DNA from: JABICX01 sp964528765
Lineage (GTDB): Archaea; Nanobdellota; Nanobdellia; UBA10117; JABICX01
Assembly (NCBI GenBank): GCA_964528765.1
Contig: CAZGVA010000040.1
Span: 1-8,394 of the forward strand
Direction of reading: 5' to 3'
Length of the DNA stretch: 8,394 nucleotides
Within the stretch, counting starts at the first letter, position 1; each line of letters opens with the position of its first letter. A program made the translations under genes and the position numbers. Positions 1-5,888 of the stretch are shown here, in pieces. The notes beneath the pieces are model-generated. The model was given only the letters and a program-made list of their open reading frames with translations. It was not told the origin of the DNA and made no database searches.

Positions 1-274
1 ATAAATCAACACCACAATCAGGGCATTTGTTATCTTTTATATCATCCATATCAACTTGTTCAAGTGCAGTTACTTCTTTTTCAAGTTCTTCTACAAGTTG
101 TGAAATTCGTGTATTGATTTGTTTTAAAAATTCATTTTCTTTTTTAGCATTTTTTTCTTGATTTTTTTGAACCCAATATTTAATCTCACTAGATTTTATT
201 TTTTCAATAACAATTTCTGCATCAATTTCTTTAGCAAGATTCCACACATTCTTTAAGCGTTTAAAAAAACCCAT
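1..274 (-). CDS. Partial hypothetical coiled-coil protein with CPDCG zinc-type motif
   Basis: An open frame runs from an ATG at 274-272 leftwards to the window edge without a stop, giving about 91 residues; the 3' part is missing. The protein begins MGFFKRLKNVWNLAKEID and continues as a very charged, Lys/Glu/Asn-rich stretch (about residues 20-75) whose heptad-like hydrophobic spacing suggests a coiled coil. Near the cut edge it has CPDCG, the first half of a possible zinc ribbon or rubredoxin-type knuckle; the partner cysteines would lie outside the window. There is no signal peptide or membrane segment in the visible part, so it is probably cytoplasmic. It is divergent to the gene at 368. 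I do not recognise the family. The start is the only good ATG, since the upstream sequence is non-coding in appearance; no clear Shine-Dalgarno site precedes it, so translation may be leaderless or from a short leader. Confidence 0.7.
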   Translation of the reverse strand, partial: MGFFKRLKNVWNLAKEIDAEIVIEKIKSSEIKYWVQKNQEKNAKKENEFLKQINTRISQLVEELEKEVTALEQVDMDDIKDNKCPDCGVDL

Positions 275-324
275 TATATACTAATAAGCAAAAACATAAA
301 AACCATTTGTATGGTGAATTGTAC

Positions 325-339
325 TTAAATTTAAAAATA
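325..339 (+). promoter_or_regulatory. Candidate TATA box in divergent intergenic region
   Basis: The 93-bp gap between the divergent genes holds an A+T block whose core TTAAATTTAA (325-334) is a perfect palindrome, continuing as TTTAAAAATA (330-339) on the plus strand. Read rightwards, a TATA box here would start transcription near 355-362, leaving a very short leader before the ATG at 368. Read leftwards, the same palindrome would start transcription near 300, about 25-30 nt before the ATG at 274. It could therefore serve both genes. The evidence is only base composition and spacing, so confidence is low. Confidence 0.35.
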
Positions 340-358
340 CATACTCGCATATTTTTAA

Positions 359-364
359 GTGATC
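359..364 (+). promoter_or_regulatory. Shine-Dalgarno site GTGATC deciding the start of the 368 gene
   Basis: GTGATC is complementary to the conserved archaeal 16S rRNA 3' end (GATCACCTCC). It lies 3 nt before ATG 368. The GTG within it (359-361) is in frame and could be read as a start, but serving as the ribosome-binding site for the ATG is the better explanation. Confidence 0.5.
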
Positions 365-367
365 ATC

Positions 368-2065
368 ATGAGTATTACAAATACTATTCAAATTAGGCGA
401 GCAATAACTGAAAAATTCGGAAAGTTAGATTATGAATCATTAGATACTCTTCCGTTAGAAACTGTTCTTAATTTTGTGAATGAAAATAACGAAGGAGCGA
501 TAACTGATTTATCTCAAATATTATTTAGGGATAACGAATATACTGGAGATACAATGGAATCGCTTCGCATAATAAGAAATATTCAAAGAGAAGATGCGTC
601 AATTAAACGAATTAACTCATTATATGACATAGATATTTTAGGATGTTTGCAAGAACTCGGATCTCCGGCAATTAGTGATCTTAGTGATATTGCTATAGAT
701 ATGTTTATCATGCCTTTTGATGAATATAAAAATCGATTAGACCAAGCAGGTCTTATGGATACAGAAAAAGATTTGAAAGATCAACTTTGGTATAATCATA
801 CTTTTGATTCAACAATATTGTTAGGAGTTTTAAGATCAATAGGTGAATCTTGGAGTACTACAAATATTAAAAAAGAAGTTTTAAGTCGAGAGATTAATTT
901 AGGTTACTTTACAAATATGTTTGAACTGAAATTTAATGAGCCTTCGTACCTGAGTCGTTTTGATAAAGAAAATATTGCTGAATTACACAGTGTATTTATG
1001 CGATTTTTTGGAGAAGCGCAAGAAAGTATCGTAGCTTTAACAGAATTTGATGCGCAATTAAAAAAACAACATAAGCTTGAACAACCACAGTTATTAGAAA
1101 ATAAAACGATTAATTCTTTAGTAACACCTTATAGTATCGCATTTAATAAAAAAGGAGATCTTATTGTCATGGGACAATTAACTTCAGCATCAGAAAATTC
1201 AAGAGTTACTCCAAATCAATTTATTGTTCAATACAATTTAGAGAAAAAAGATGAAGTGATTGATATAATGAATACAGGTTTATGTGAATCATTCAGAGGT
1301 GCAGGCGGTGGAATATTTATTTTTTCATATAACGGACAAATGAATATTGGAAGTAATGGAACTATTTTTGTTAATGGTGGTGAAGCGCAACTTGATTTAG
1401 ATTCTAGATTAACTATTGAATCTAATGATTCATTAAGAAAAATGGAAAATGCATTGCAACATTTAAAAAATGAGGGAATATCTACACGAGAAGCTTATCA
1501 AATGATTGAGAAAAATGGAACAATTTACGTTTCGTTAGATGGAAGGATTGTTGCAGCAGATGAAAATGGAATTGTAGGTAATCCACTTAATTATAATCAT
1601 AATCAAGATGGAAGTACTGAATGGGATCCACATCCACGAATTTTTGTTACAGATACTGAAATAATTTATCGCGATGATGATTATCGTTCAGTCAGCATCA
1701 AGGCAGTTAATAAAGATTTATCTAAAGAAAGTATTCAAAACGCAAGAGAAATTATTTGCGAAAGTAACAAAGATTTTAAAAGTGGATGCAAGCCATCTAA
1801 TTTTTGTGTTGGTCCTGATGATAATTTATATGTTGTAACAAAATTACTTGATGAGCCAGTAAACAGTATTAAAATTCATAATTTACAAACAGGAGAATTA
1901 TTAACACATATTTATCCAGAAGGACATCCAGGTGGTTGGGCAAACTTTAGATCAATGGCAATAAGAGATGATGGTCTTTTAGCTTATTCGAGTATTAATC
2001 CAAATAATCCTCAAATCCACTTTTATCAGATTACAATGCCTGATGTAAAAGATCTGAAGAAATAA
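368..2065 (+). CDS. Hypothetical protein, helical N-terminal half and beta-propeller-like C-terminal half
   Basis: The protein has 565 residues from ATG 368; an in-frame GTG at 359 would add three, but that GTG lies in the Shine-Dalgarno-like sequence. I do not recognise the family. Residues 1 to about 245 are charged and alternate in a mainly helical pattern (for example the stretch around FDEYKNRLDQAGLMDTEKDL). From about residue 250 the pattern becomes short beta strands with repeated 'hydrophobic-x-G-x-hydrophobic' turns: TPYSIAFNKKGDLIVMGQ (about 254-271), NGTIFVNGG (about 332-340), NGTIYVSLDGRIVAADENG (about 384-403), SNFCVGPDDNLYVVTKL (about 477-493) and FRSMAIRDDGLLAYSSI (about 526-542). 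This resembles NHL/SMP-30-like propeller blades, in which each blade has a 'G-x-hydrophobic-Y/F/I-V' strand. There is no signal peptide or transmembrane segment, so a cytoplasmic protein is likely. It is in the same direction as the tRNA and polymerase operon but separated by the tRNA promoter. The function is unknown; a scaffold or binding role would be only a guess from the fold. Confidence 0.8.
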   Translation: MSITNTIQIRRAITEKFGKLDYESLDTLPLETVLNFVNENNEGAITDLSQILFRDNEYTGDTMESLRIIRNIQREDASIKRINSLYDIDILGCLQELGSPAISDLSDIAIDMFIMPFDEYKNRLDQAGLMDTEKDLKDQLWYNHTFDSTILLGVLRSIGESWSTTNIKKEVLSREINLGYFTNMFELKFNEPSYLSRFDKENIAELHSVFMRFFGEAQESIVALTEFDAQLKKQHKLEQPQLLENKTINSLVTPYSIAFNKKGDLIVMGQLTSASENSRVTPNQFIVQYNLEKKDEVIDIMNTGLCESFRGAGGGIFIFSYNGQMNIGSNGTIFVNGGEAQLDLDSRLTIESNDSLRKMENALQHLKNEGISTREAYQMIEKNGTIYVSLDGRIVAADENGIVGNPLNYNHNQDGSTEWDPHPRIFVTDTEIIYRDDDYRSVSIKAVNKDLSKESIQNAREIICESNKDFKSGCKPSNFCVGPDDNLYVVTKLLDEPVNSIKIHNLQTGELLTHIYPEGHPGGWANFRSMAIRDDGLLAYSSINPNNPQIHFYQITMPDVKDLKK

Positions 2066-2070
2066 AATTA

Positions 2071-2090
2071 TATTTCTGTATGCTGAAATA
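2071..2090 (+). terminator. Weak candidate hairpin after the 565-residue gene
   Basis: TATTTC (2071-2076) and GAAATA (2085-2090) form a six-pair inverted repeat with an 8-nt loop, five bases after the stop codon of the preceding gene. The stem is A+T-rich and no long T tract follows, and archaeal termination mainly uses T-rich tracts rather than hairpins, so this may be chance. It is listed because it is the only structure between the stop and the tRNA promoter. Confidence 0.2.
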
Positions 2091-2120
2091 CGTATTAATT
2101 AGATTATAACTTCGTATTAT

Positions 2121-2137
2121 ACAAAAACCTTATAAAT
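2121..2137 (+). promoter_or_regulatory. Promoter of tRNA-Asp (BRE plus TATA box)
   Basis: ACAAAAAC (2121-2128) followed by CTTATAAAT (2129-2137) fits an archaeal purine-rich BRE next to a TATA box. The TATA centre (about 2133) lies 27 bp before the first base of the mature tRNA at 2160, the usual distance to an archaeal transcription start, so transcription should begin at or within a few bases of the tRNA 5' end. The same element recurs in the T-loop intron at 2265-2281 with 15 of 17 bases identical. Confidence 0.75.
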
Positions 2138-2199
2138 TACTTGGAAGATTCAAAAGCAAGCCCTGGTGGTGTAGTCTGGCCTATCATATGTGACTGTCA

Positions 2200-2230
2200 A
2201 AATCGGCTAACATAACTGCCAATTACAGAT
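2200..2230 (+). other. tRNA intron 1, canonical position 37/38 (31 nt)
   Basis: A complete BHB motif is visible. The anticodon stem is the outer helix. CTGT (2194-2197) pairs with ACAG (2225-2228) as the central four base pairs. Three-base bulges are CAA (2198-2200) and ATC (2229-2231), and cutting after the second base of each gives the boundaries. The inner helix pairs AAT-GGC (2201-2207) with GCC-ATT (2218-2224), with one C-A mismatch. Confidence 0.9.
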
Positions 2231-2251
2231 CTCGCATGACTCGAGTTCAAA

Positions 2252-2311
2252 ATAATCGGTTGAGACAAAAACTTTATAAGTCTATCCACGCAACCACAAA
2301 TGTTGTGAAAA
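2252..2311 (+). other. tRNA intron 2, non-canonical T-loop position 59/60 (60 nt)
   Basis: A second full BHB motif can be built. The T-stem TCGAG/CTCGG is the outer helix. TTCA (2246-2249) pairs with TGAA (2306-2309) as the central four pairs. The bulges are AAA (2250-2252) and AAT (2310-2312). The inner side has TAAT (2253-2256) pairing with GTTG (2302-2305) using G-U pairs, then GGTTG (2258-2262) pairing with CAACC (2291-2295). Removing the intron restores a standard seven-base T-loop TTCAAAT. The intron carries a candidate promoter at 2265-2281. A competing hairpin CACAA (2295-2299)/TTGTG (2303-2307) could hide part of the splice site. Confidence 0.85.
2265..2281 (+). promoter_or_regulatory. 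Candidate rpo operon promoter inside the tRNA intron
   Basis: ACAAAAACTTTATAAGT matches the tRNA promoter at 2121-2137 in 15 of 17 positions, including the whole BRE part ACAAAAAC. Using the same 39-nt spacing as from the first box to the tRNA start, transcription would begin near 2304, still inside the intron. This would give a leader of about 53 nt before the rpoH start at 2357, with the last 14 bases of the tRNA in the leader. It is the best-placed promoter for the polymerase genes; no comparable BRE-TATA pair lies between the tRNA end and rpoH. Confidence 0.6.
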
Positions 2312-2342
2312 TCTCGGCCAGGGCGCTTATAATTAAGGTCGT

Positions 2343-2352
2343 AGAAGGTGAT
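2343..2352 (+). promoter_or_regulatory. Strong Shine-Dalgarno site of rpoH
   Basis: AGAAGGTGAT matches the perfect archaeal Shine-Dalgarno sequence AGGAGGTGAT in nine of ten bases. Its GGTG core ends 6 nt before CTG 2357, ideal spacing for that codon, whereas the TTG at 2378 would be 27 nt away. It therefore argues for the CUG start. Confidence 0.7.
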
Positions 2353-2356
2353 ATAA

Positions 2357-2593
2357 CTGGCTAAAAAAATTGATATTTTGAAACATGTTCTTGTACCAGA
2401 GCATCGTGTTTTGTCTGAAGACGATAAAAAGAAATTATTTGAAAAATATCATATTTCAATTTTTCAACTACCTATTATTAAAATAAAAGATCCAATTGTA
2501 AGGGCAATGGACGCAAAAGTTGATGATGTAATTCATATTCAAAGAGAAGGGCCTTCTGGCGCATATCCGTATTTCCGGCGTGTTGTGGAATAA
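2357..2593 (+). CDS. rpoH: DNA-directed RNA polymerase subunit H, probable CUG start
   Basis: This is the small archaeal polymerase subunit H (Rpo5), homologous to the C-terminal domain of eukaryotic Rpb5, which sits at the lower jaw of the enzyme. From CTG 2357 it has 78 residues, the usual size of the family. Family features are the HVLVPEHRVLS segment near the N-terminus, LPIIKIKDPIVRAMDAK in the middle, and a GDV-like VDDVIHIQREGPSG followed by YFRRVV at the C-terminus. The start needs care: a TTG at 2378 would give 71 residues but removes the conserved DILKH lead-in and has no ribosome-binding site. The frame is closed by TAA at 2354-2356 directly before the CTG, there is no in-frame ATG or GTG in between, and a strong Shine-Dalgarno site precedes the CTG. 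The next gene starts one base after the stop, consistent with one operon. Confidence 0.9.
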   Translation: MAKKIDILKHVLVPEHRVLSEDDKKKLFEKYHISIFQLPIIKIKDPIVRAMDAKVDDVIHIQREGPSGAYPYFRRVVE

Positions 2594-2594
2594 A

Positions 2595-4082
2595 ATGATT
2601 GATAAAAAATTATTAGTTAAGAAATTTTTCGAAGAAAACACCTTAGTTGGTAGCAATATTGCTTCATTTAATAATTTTATAGATTCACATATTCAACAAA
2701 TTATATATGAACATAAGGAAGCAGTACCTGCAGTTGTTCCTCCAGATGTTGAAGAAGTTAAATTTGAATTTGGTACAATTACTGTTGGTAAACCTACAAT
2801 TGTTGAAGCAGATGGTTCTGAGAGAGATCTTTATCCAATGGAAGCAAGATTAAGAAATCTGACTTATTCAGCTAAAATTTATCTTGAAGTTGGTTTAATT
2901 GTTGATGGAAAAGAAAGAGAACGTGCTGAAGTTGAAATTGCAGAATTGCCTGTTATGCTTCATTCAAAATTATGTCACTTATCAAATGCTAATAAAAAGA
3001 ATCTAATTGACGCAGGTGAAGATCCAAATGATCCTGGCGGATATTTTATAATTGATGGAACAGAACGAGTTTTAGTTTATTTAGAAGATTTAGCACCAAA
3101 TACAATTTTTGTTAAAACTGAAAAAGCAGGACCAATAACACATAAAGCTACATTATTTTCAGCAAATGATACTTATAGAATTCCACATTCAATAGAACGA
3201 AATAAAGAAGGTTTATTTTTAATGAACTTTACAACATTTTCAAAAATTCCTATTGCAGTTATCTTAAAGGCTTTAGGTGTAACTGTTGATAAAGAAATTA
3301 TTGATTTAATTGGACTTGAAATGAATGATGATTTGTATATTAATTTATATGATTCAATGGATATTAAAACAGCTGCTGATGCTCAAGAATTCATTGCTAA
3401 AACAATGCATTTAGCATTACCTAAAGAACGAAAAATACAAAGAGTTACGTACATGATTGATAATTTATTACTTCCACATATTGGTCGTGATTCAAAAGAT
3501 CGTGCCAGAAAAGCTAAGTTTATTGGAAGAATGGTTAAAAGAGTTATTTTACTTAAAGAAGGTAAAATAAAAGACGATGATAGAGACCACTATATGAATA
3601 AACGAGTCAGAATGGCAGGTGATTTACTTGAAGATTTATTCAGAACTAATTTCAAAGTATTAGTTAATGATATTTTATATATATTCCAAAGAGGTGTACG
3701 AAGAGGTAGAGTAATGCCACTTGCATCAATTATCCGAACAAAATTATTAACTCAACGAATTAAAAGTGCTATGGCTACTGGAAAATGGACATCAGGTAGA
3801 CAAGGAGTTAGTCAACGTTTAGAAAGAGATTGTTATAATAACATGTACTCACACTTACGAAGTGTTGTATCTTTATTAGAATCATCTAGAGAAAGTTTTG
3901 AAGCAAGAGAGCTTCACCCAACACATTGGGGTAGACTTTGCCCAATAGAAACACCTGAAGGAAAAAATATTGGTTTAAGAAAAACTTTAGCAATACTTTC
4001 TCATATCACACCGCAAATGGATAAAAACGATAGTCGAAAGACTGTACGAACTTTGGAGGGTTTAGGGCTTAAACAAATGTAA
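2595..4082 (+). CDS. rpoB2: DNA-directed RNA polymerase subunit B'' (N-terminal half of split B)
   Basis: B'' is the N-terminal half of the second-largest RNA polymerase subunit; with B' it forms one side of the DNA cleft and active centre. The protein has 495 residues from ATG 2595, normal for B''. It opens with a typical LVKKFFEENTLVGSNIASFNNFID segment (about 5-29), followed by the protrusion and lobe with YPMEARLRNLTYSAKIYLEV (about 76-95), GGYFIIDGTERVLV (148-161), the DRDHYMNKRVRMAGDLLEDLF region (about 330-350) and LCPIETPEGKNIGL (448-461) of the fork region. Splitting just after the last motif, before the FMDG segment that opens B', is the position known from euryarchaeal split subunits. 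An in-frame GTG at 2580 would add five residues inside rpoH; ATG 2595, one base after the rpoH stop, is preferred. The TAA stop shares its last A with the ATG of rpoB1, which implies translational coupling. Confidence 0.96.
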   Translation: MIDKKLLVKKFFEENTLVGSNIASFNNFIDSHIQQIIYEHKEAVPAVVPPDVEEVKFEFGTITVGKPTIVEADGSERDLYPMEARLRNLTYSAKIYLEVGLIVDGKERERAEVEIAELPVMLHSKLCHLSNANKKNLIDAGEDPNDPGGYFIIDGTERVLVYLEDLAPNTIFVKTEKAGPITHKATLFSANDTYRIPHSIERNKEGLFLMNFTTFSKIPIAVILKALGVTVDKEIIDLIGLEMNDDLYINLYDSMDIKTAADAQEFIAKTMHLALPKERKIQRVTYMIDNLLLPHIGRDSKDRARKAKFIGRMVKRVILLKEGKIKDDDRDHYMNKRVRMAGDLLEDLFRTNFKVLVNDILYIFQRGVRRGRVMPLASIIRTKLLTQRIKSAMATGKWTSGRQGVSQRLERDCYNNMYSHLRSVVSLLESSRESFEARELHPTHWGRLCPIETPEGKNIGLRKTLAILSHITPQMDKNDSRKTVRTLEGLGLKQM

Positions 4083-5887
4083 TGATAGATGTATTTATGG
4101 ACGGAGTTTTAGTAGGAGAAGTTTCTGATGGCCCAGAATTTGTAAACCAAGTCATTAATAATCGAAGAGAAAACAAAATATCTCATTTACTTAATATCAG
4201 ATATAATGAAGCAGAAGACAAAGTTGATATTGCTACATGTAGAGACAGGCATCGTAGACCTTTAATTGTTGTAAAAAACGGTAAAGCTCTTTTAACAGAC
4301 GAGCACATTGCTCAACTTAAAGCAAATAAATTAAAATGGTCCAATTTAGTTGAAAAAGGTATTATTGAATCAGTAGATGCACTTGAAGAAGATAACACAT
4401 TTATTGCAATGACTGAATCCGAAGTTACTAATGAACATACACATCTTGAAATAAATCCAATTGCAATTTTTGGTTCAAATACGTCTTTAGTTCCTTATGC
4501 AAATTTTAATCAGAGTTCTAGATTAAATAGAGGACAGAAAACCGCACGTCAAGGTGCAAGTTTATATGCACTTAATTTCTTAAATCGTTTAGATACAAAT
4601 ATGAATTTACTTCATTATCCACAAAAACCACTTGTACGAAGTTTTACTCAAGATATTTTTGGTGATTTAATGTCTGGTGGTCAAAATGTCACAATTGCAG
4701 TTTTAAATTATGAAGGTTATAATGTAGAAGATGCATTAGTTATTAATAAAGGATCAATTGATCGGGGTTATGCACGTTCAACACATTATAGACCATATAC
4801 GGCAGAAAAATTAAGATATGCTGGCGGCCAAGTAGATAAAATTGGTATACCTGATAAAGATATTCAAGGTTATACTGTTGAAGAAGATTATCGCTTACTT
4901 GAAGAAGATGGTATTATTTATCCTGAAGTTAATATTAATAGTGGAGATGTTATAATTGGTAAAAACTCACCGCCACGTTTTTTGAGTAAATTAGAATCAT
5001 TTAGTGCAATAGCAAACACACGTAAAGACACATCTGTTAGAGTAAAGTTTGGTGAAAAAGGAGTTATTTCAAAAGTTTTAGTAACTGAAAGTGAAGATGG
5101 TAATCCATTAATTCATATTGAAGTTAGACAAACTCGAAATCCAATTATTGGAGATAAATTTGCAAGCCGACATGGTCAGAAAGGAATTATTGGACGTATT
5201 GCACCTTCAGAAGATATTCCATTTACAGCTTCTGGAATTCAACCAGATATAATCTTTTCACCGTTTGGAGTTAGTAAACGTATGACTGTAAGTCAGCTAA
5301 TTGAAATTATTGGTGGAAAATTATCTGCAATAGCGGGTCGTTATATTGATGGAACATCATTTGATAGTGAAAAACCAGAAGATTTACGAAAAGAGCTTCT
5401 GAAGCTTGGATTTAATGATGATGGAACTGAAACATTATATGATGGTAAGACTGGAAAACAATATAGTGCAAGAATCTACGTAGGTAGTATTTATTATCTT
5501 AGACTAAAATATCAAGTAATTGATAAATTACAAGCTAGAGCTCGAGGACGAGTTGCTTTATTGACAAGACAACCAACTGCAGGTAAAGCTGTAGAAGGTG
5601 GATTACGGTTCGGAGAAATGGAAAAAGAAACATTAGTCGGACACGGCGCATCATTATTAATGAAAGAGCGGTTTGATTCAGATCGAAGCATAATTTATGT
5701 ATGTGATCGATGCGGTGATATGGCAGTTCTTGATTATTACAAAAATAAAGTAATGTGTCTAACTTGTGGTGATAAAGTTAAAGCATCTAAAATCGAAATT
5801 TCTTATGCATTTAAGTTATTTTTAGATGAGCTAAAAAGTTTAGGTATTAGGACAAGATTATCGTTAAAAGATAAATATTCAAAATAA
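4082..5887 (+). CDS. rpoB1: DNA-directed RNA polymerase subunit B' (C-terminal half of split B)
   Basis: B' is the catalytic C-terminal half of the second-largest subunit, 601 residues, the usual size. It starts MIDVFMDGVLVG, the sequence that follows PIETPEG in fused subunits. Recognisable parts are LLHYPQKPLV (about 179-188), YNVEDALVINKGSIDRG (213-229; E216-D217 match the acidic pair near the active site), GDKFASRHGQKG (357-368; K359 and K367 match the two catalytic-site lysines of Rpb2), RARGRVALLTRQPTAGK followed by EGGLRFGEMEKETLVGHGA (about 484-522), and a C-terminal zinc site with C541, C544, C559 and C562. Some usually conserved stretches differ: NQSSRLNRGQKTARQ (143-157) and SPFGVSKRMT (393-402, commonly NPHAIPSRMT in archaea). 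It overlaps rpoB2 by one base (TAATG) and is followed after one base by rpoA1. Confidence 0.97.
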   Translation: MIDVFMDGVLVGEVSDGPEFVNQVINNRRENKISHLLNIRYNEAEDKVDIATCRDRHRRPLIVVKNGKALLTDEHIAQLKANKLKWSNLVEKGIIESVDALEEDNTFIAMTESEVTNEHTHLEINPIAIFGSNTSLVPYANFNQSSRLNRGQKTARQGASLYALNFLNRLDTNMNLLHYPQKPLVRSFTQDIFGDLMSGGQNVTIAVLNYEGYNVEDALVINKGSIDRGYARSTHYRPYTAEKLRYAGGQVDKIGIPDKDIQGYTVEEDYRLLEEDGIIYPEVNINSGDVIIGKNSPPRFLSKLESFSAIANTRKDTSVRVKFGEKGVISKVLVTESEDGNPLIHIEVRQTRNPIIGDKFASRHGQKGIIGRIAPSEDIPFTASGIQPDIIFSPFGVSKRMTVSQLIEIIGGKLSAIAGRYIDGTSFDSEKPEDLRKELLKLGFNDDGTETLYDGKTGKQYSARIYVGSIYYLRLKYQVIDKLQARARGRVALLTRQPTAGKAVEGGLRFGEMEKETLVGHGASLLMKERFDSDRSIIYVCDRCGDMAVLDYYKNKVMCLTCGDKVKASKIEISYAFKLFLDELKSLGIRTRLSLKDKYSK

Positions 5888-5888
5888 A

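Larger units (their letters stand above)
2160..2325 (+). tRNA. tRNA-Asp (anticodon GTC) with two introns
   Basis: Exons are 2160-2199, 2231-2251 and 2312-2325, giving a 75-nt mature tRNA. The acceptor stem is GCCCTGG (2160-2166) with CCAGGGC (2318-2324) and discriminator G73 at 2325; CCA is not encoded. The D-arm GTGT with AGTCTGGCCTA loop is followed by anticodon stem TGTGA (2189-2193) pairing with TCGCA (2232-2236), variable region TGAC (2237-2240), and T-stem TCGAG (2241-2245) pairing with CTCGG (2313-2317). The T-loop becomes TTCAAAT only after splicing. The anticodon is 2196-2198. Features recognised by archaeal aspartyl-tRNA synthetase (GUC anticodon, C38, G73) are all present, C38 and the T-loop end being joined by splicing. 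Splicing would need the archaeal tRNA-splicing endonuclease and RtcB-type ligase. No T-rich terminator follows, so read-through into rpoH is possible. Confidence 0.93.

Noticed and set aside
2088..2095. Palindrome ATACGTAT between the propeller gene and the tRNA
   Set aside because: Eight bases in A+T-rich DNA are too short to support an operator, and no second copy was found near either promoter.
2252..2311. Box C/D guide RNA inside tRNA intron 2
   Set aside because: Neither a C box (RTGATGA) nor a D box (CTGA) is present in the intron.
2326..2333. CTTATAAT as a second promoter, placing a start at about 2356 and a leaderless rpoH
   Set aside because: The upstream bases are the G+C-rich tRNA end instead of an A-rich BRE, leaderless initiation at CUG is unlikely, and the strong Shine-Dalgarno site at 2343-2352 would be left unused.
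2580..2594. In-frame GTG start for rpoB2 at 2580
   Set aside because: It would place five extra residues inside the rpoH coding end; ATG 2595 directly after the rpoH stop fits the family N-terminus and the junction pattern of the operon.
2468..2656. Minus-strand 62-codon open frame across the rpoH-rpoB2 junction
   Set aside because: It lies antisense to two clear polymerase genes, has no conserved features, and is expected by chance in A+T-rich DNA.
4080..4084. Frameshift or assembly error splitting a single rpoB gene
   Set aside because: The break is at the position where archaeal rpoB2/rpoB1 are known to be separate, the B'' end and B' start are both family-like in place, and the 495 and 601 residue lengths match natural split subunits.
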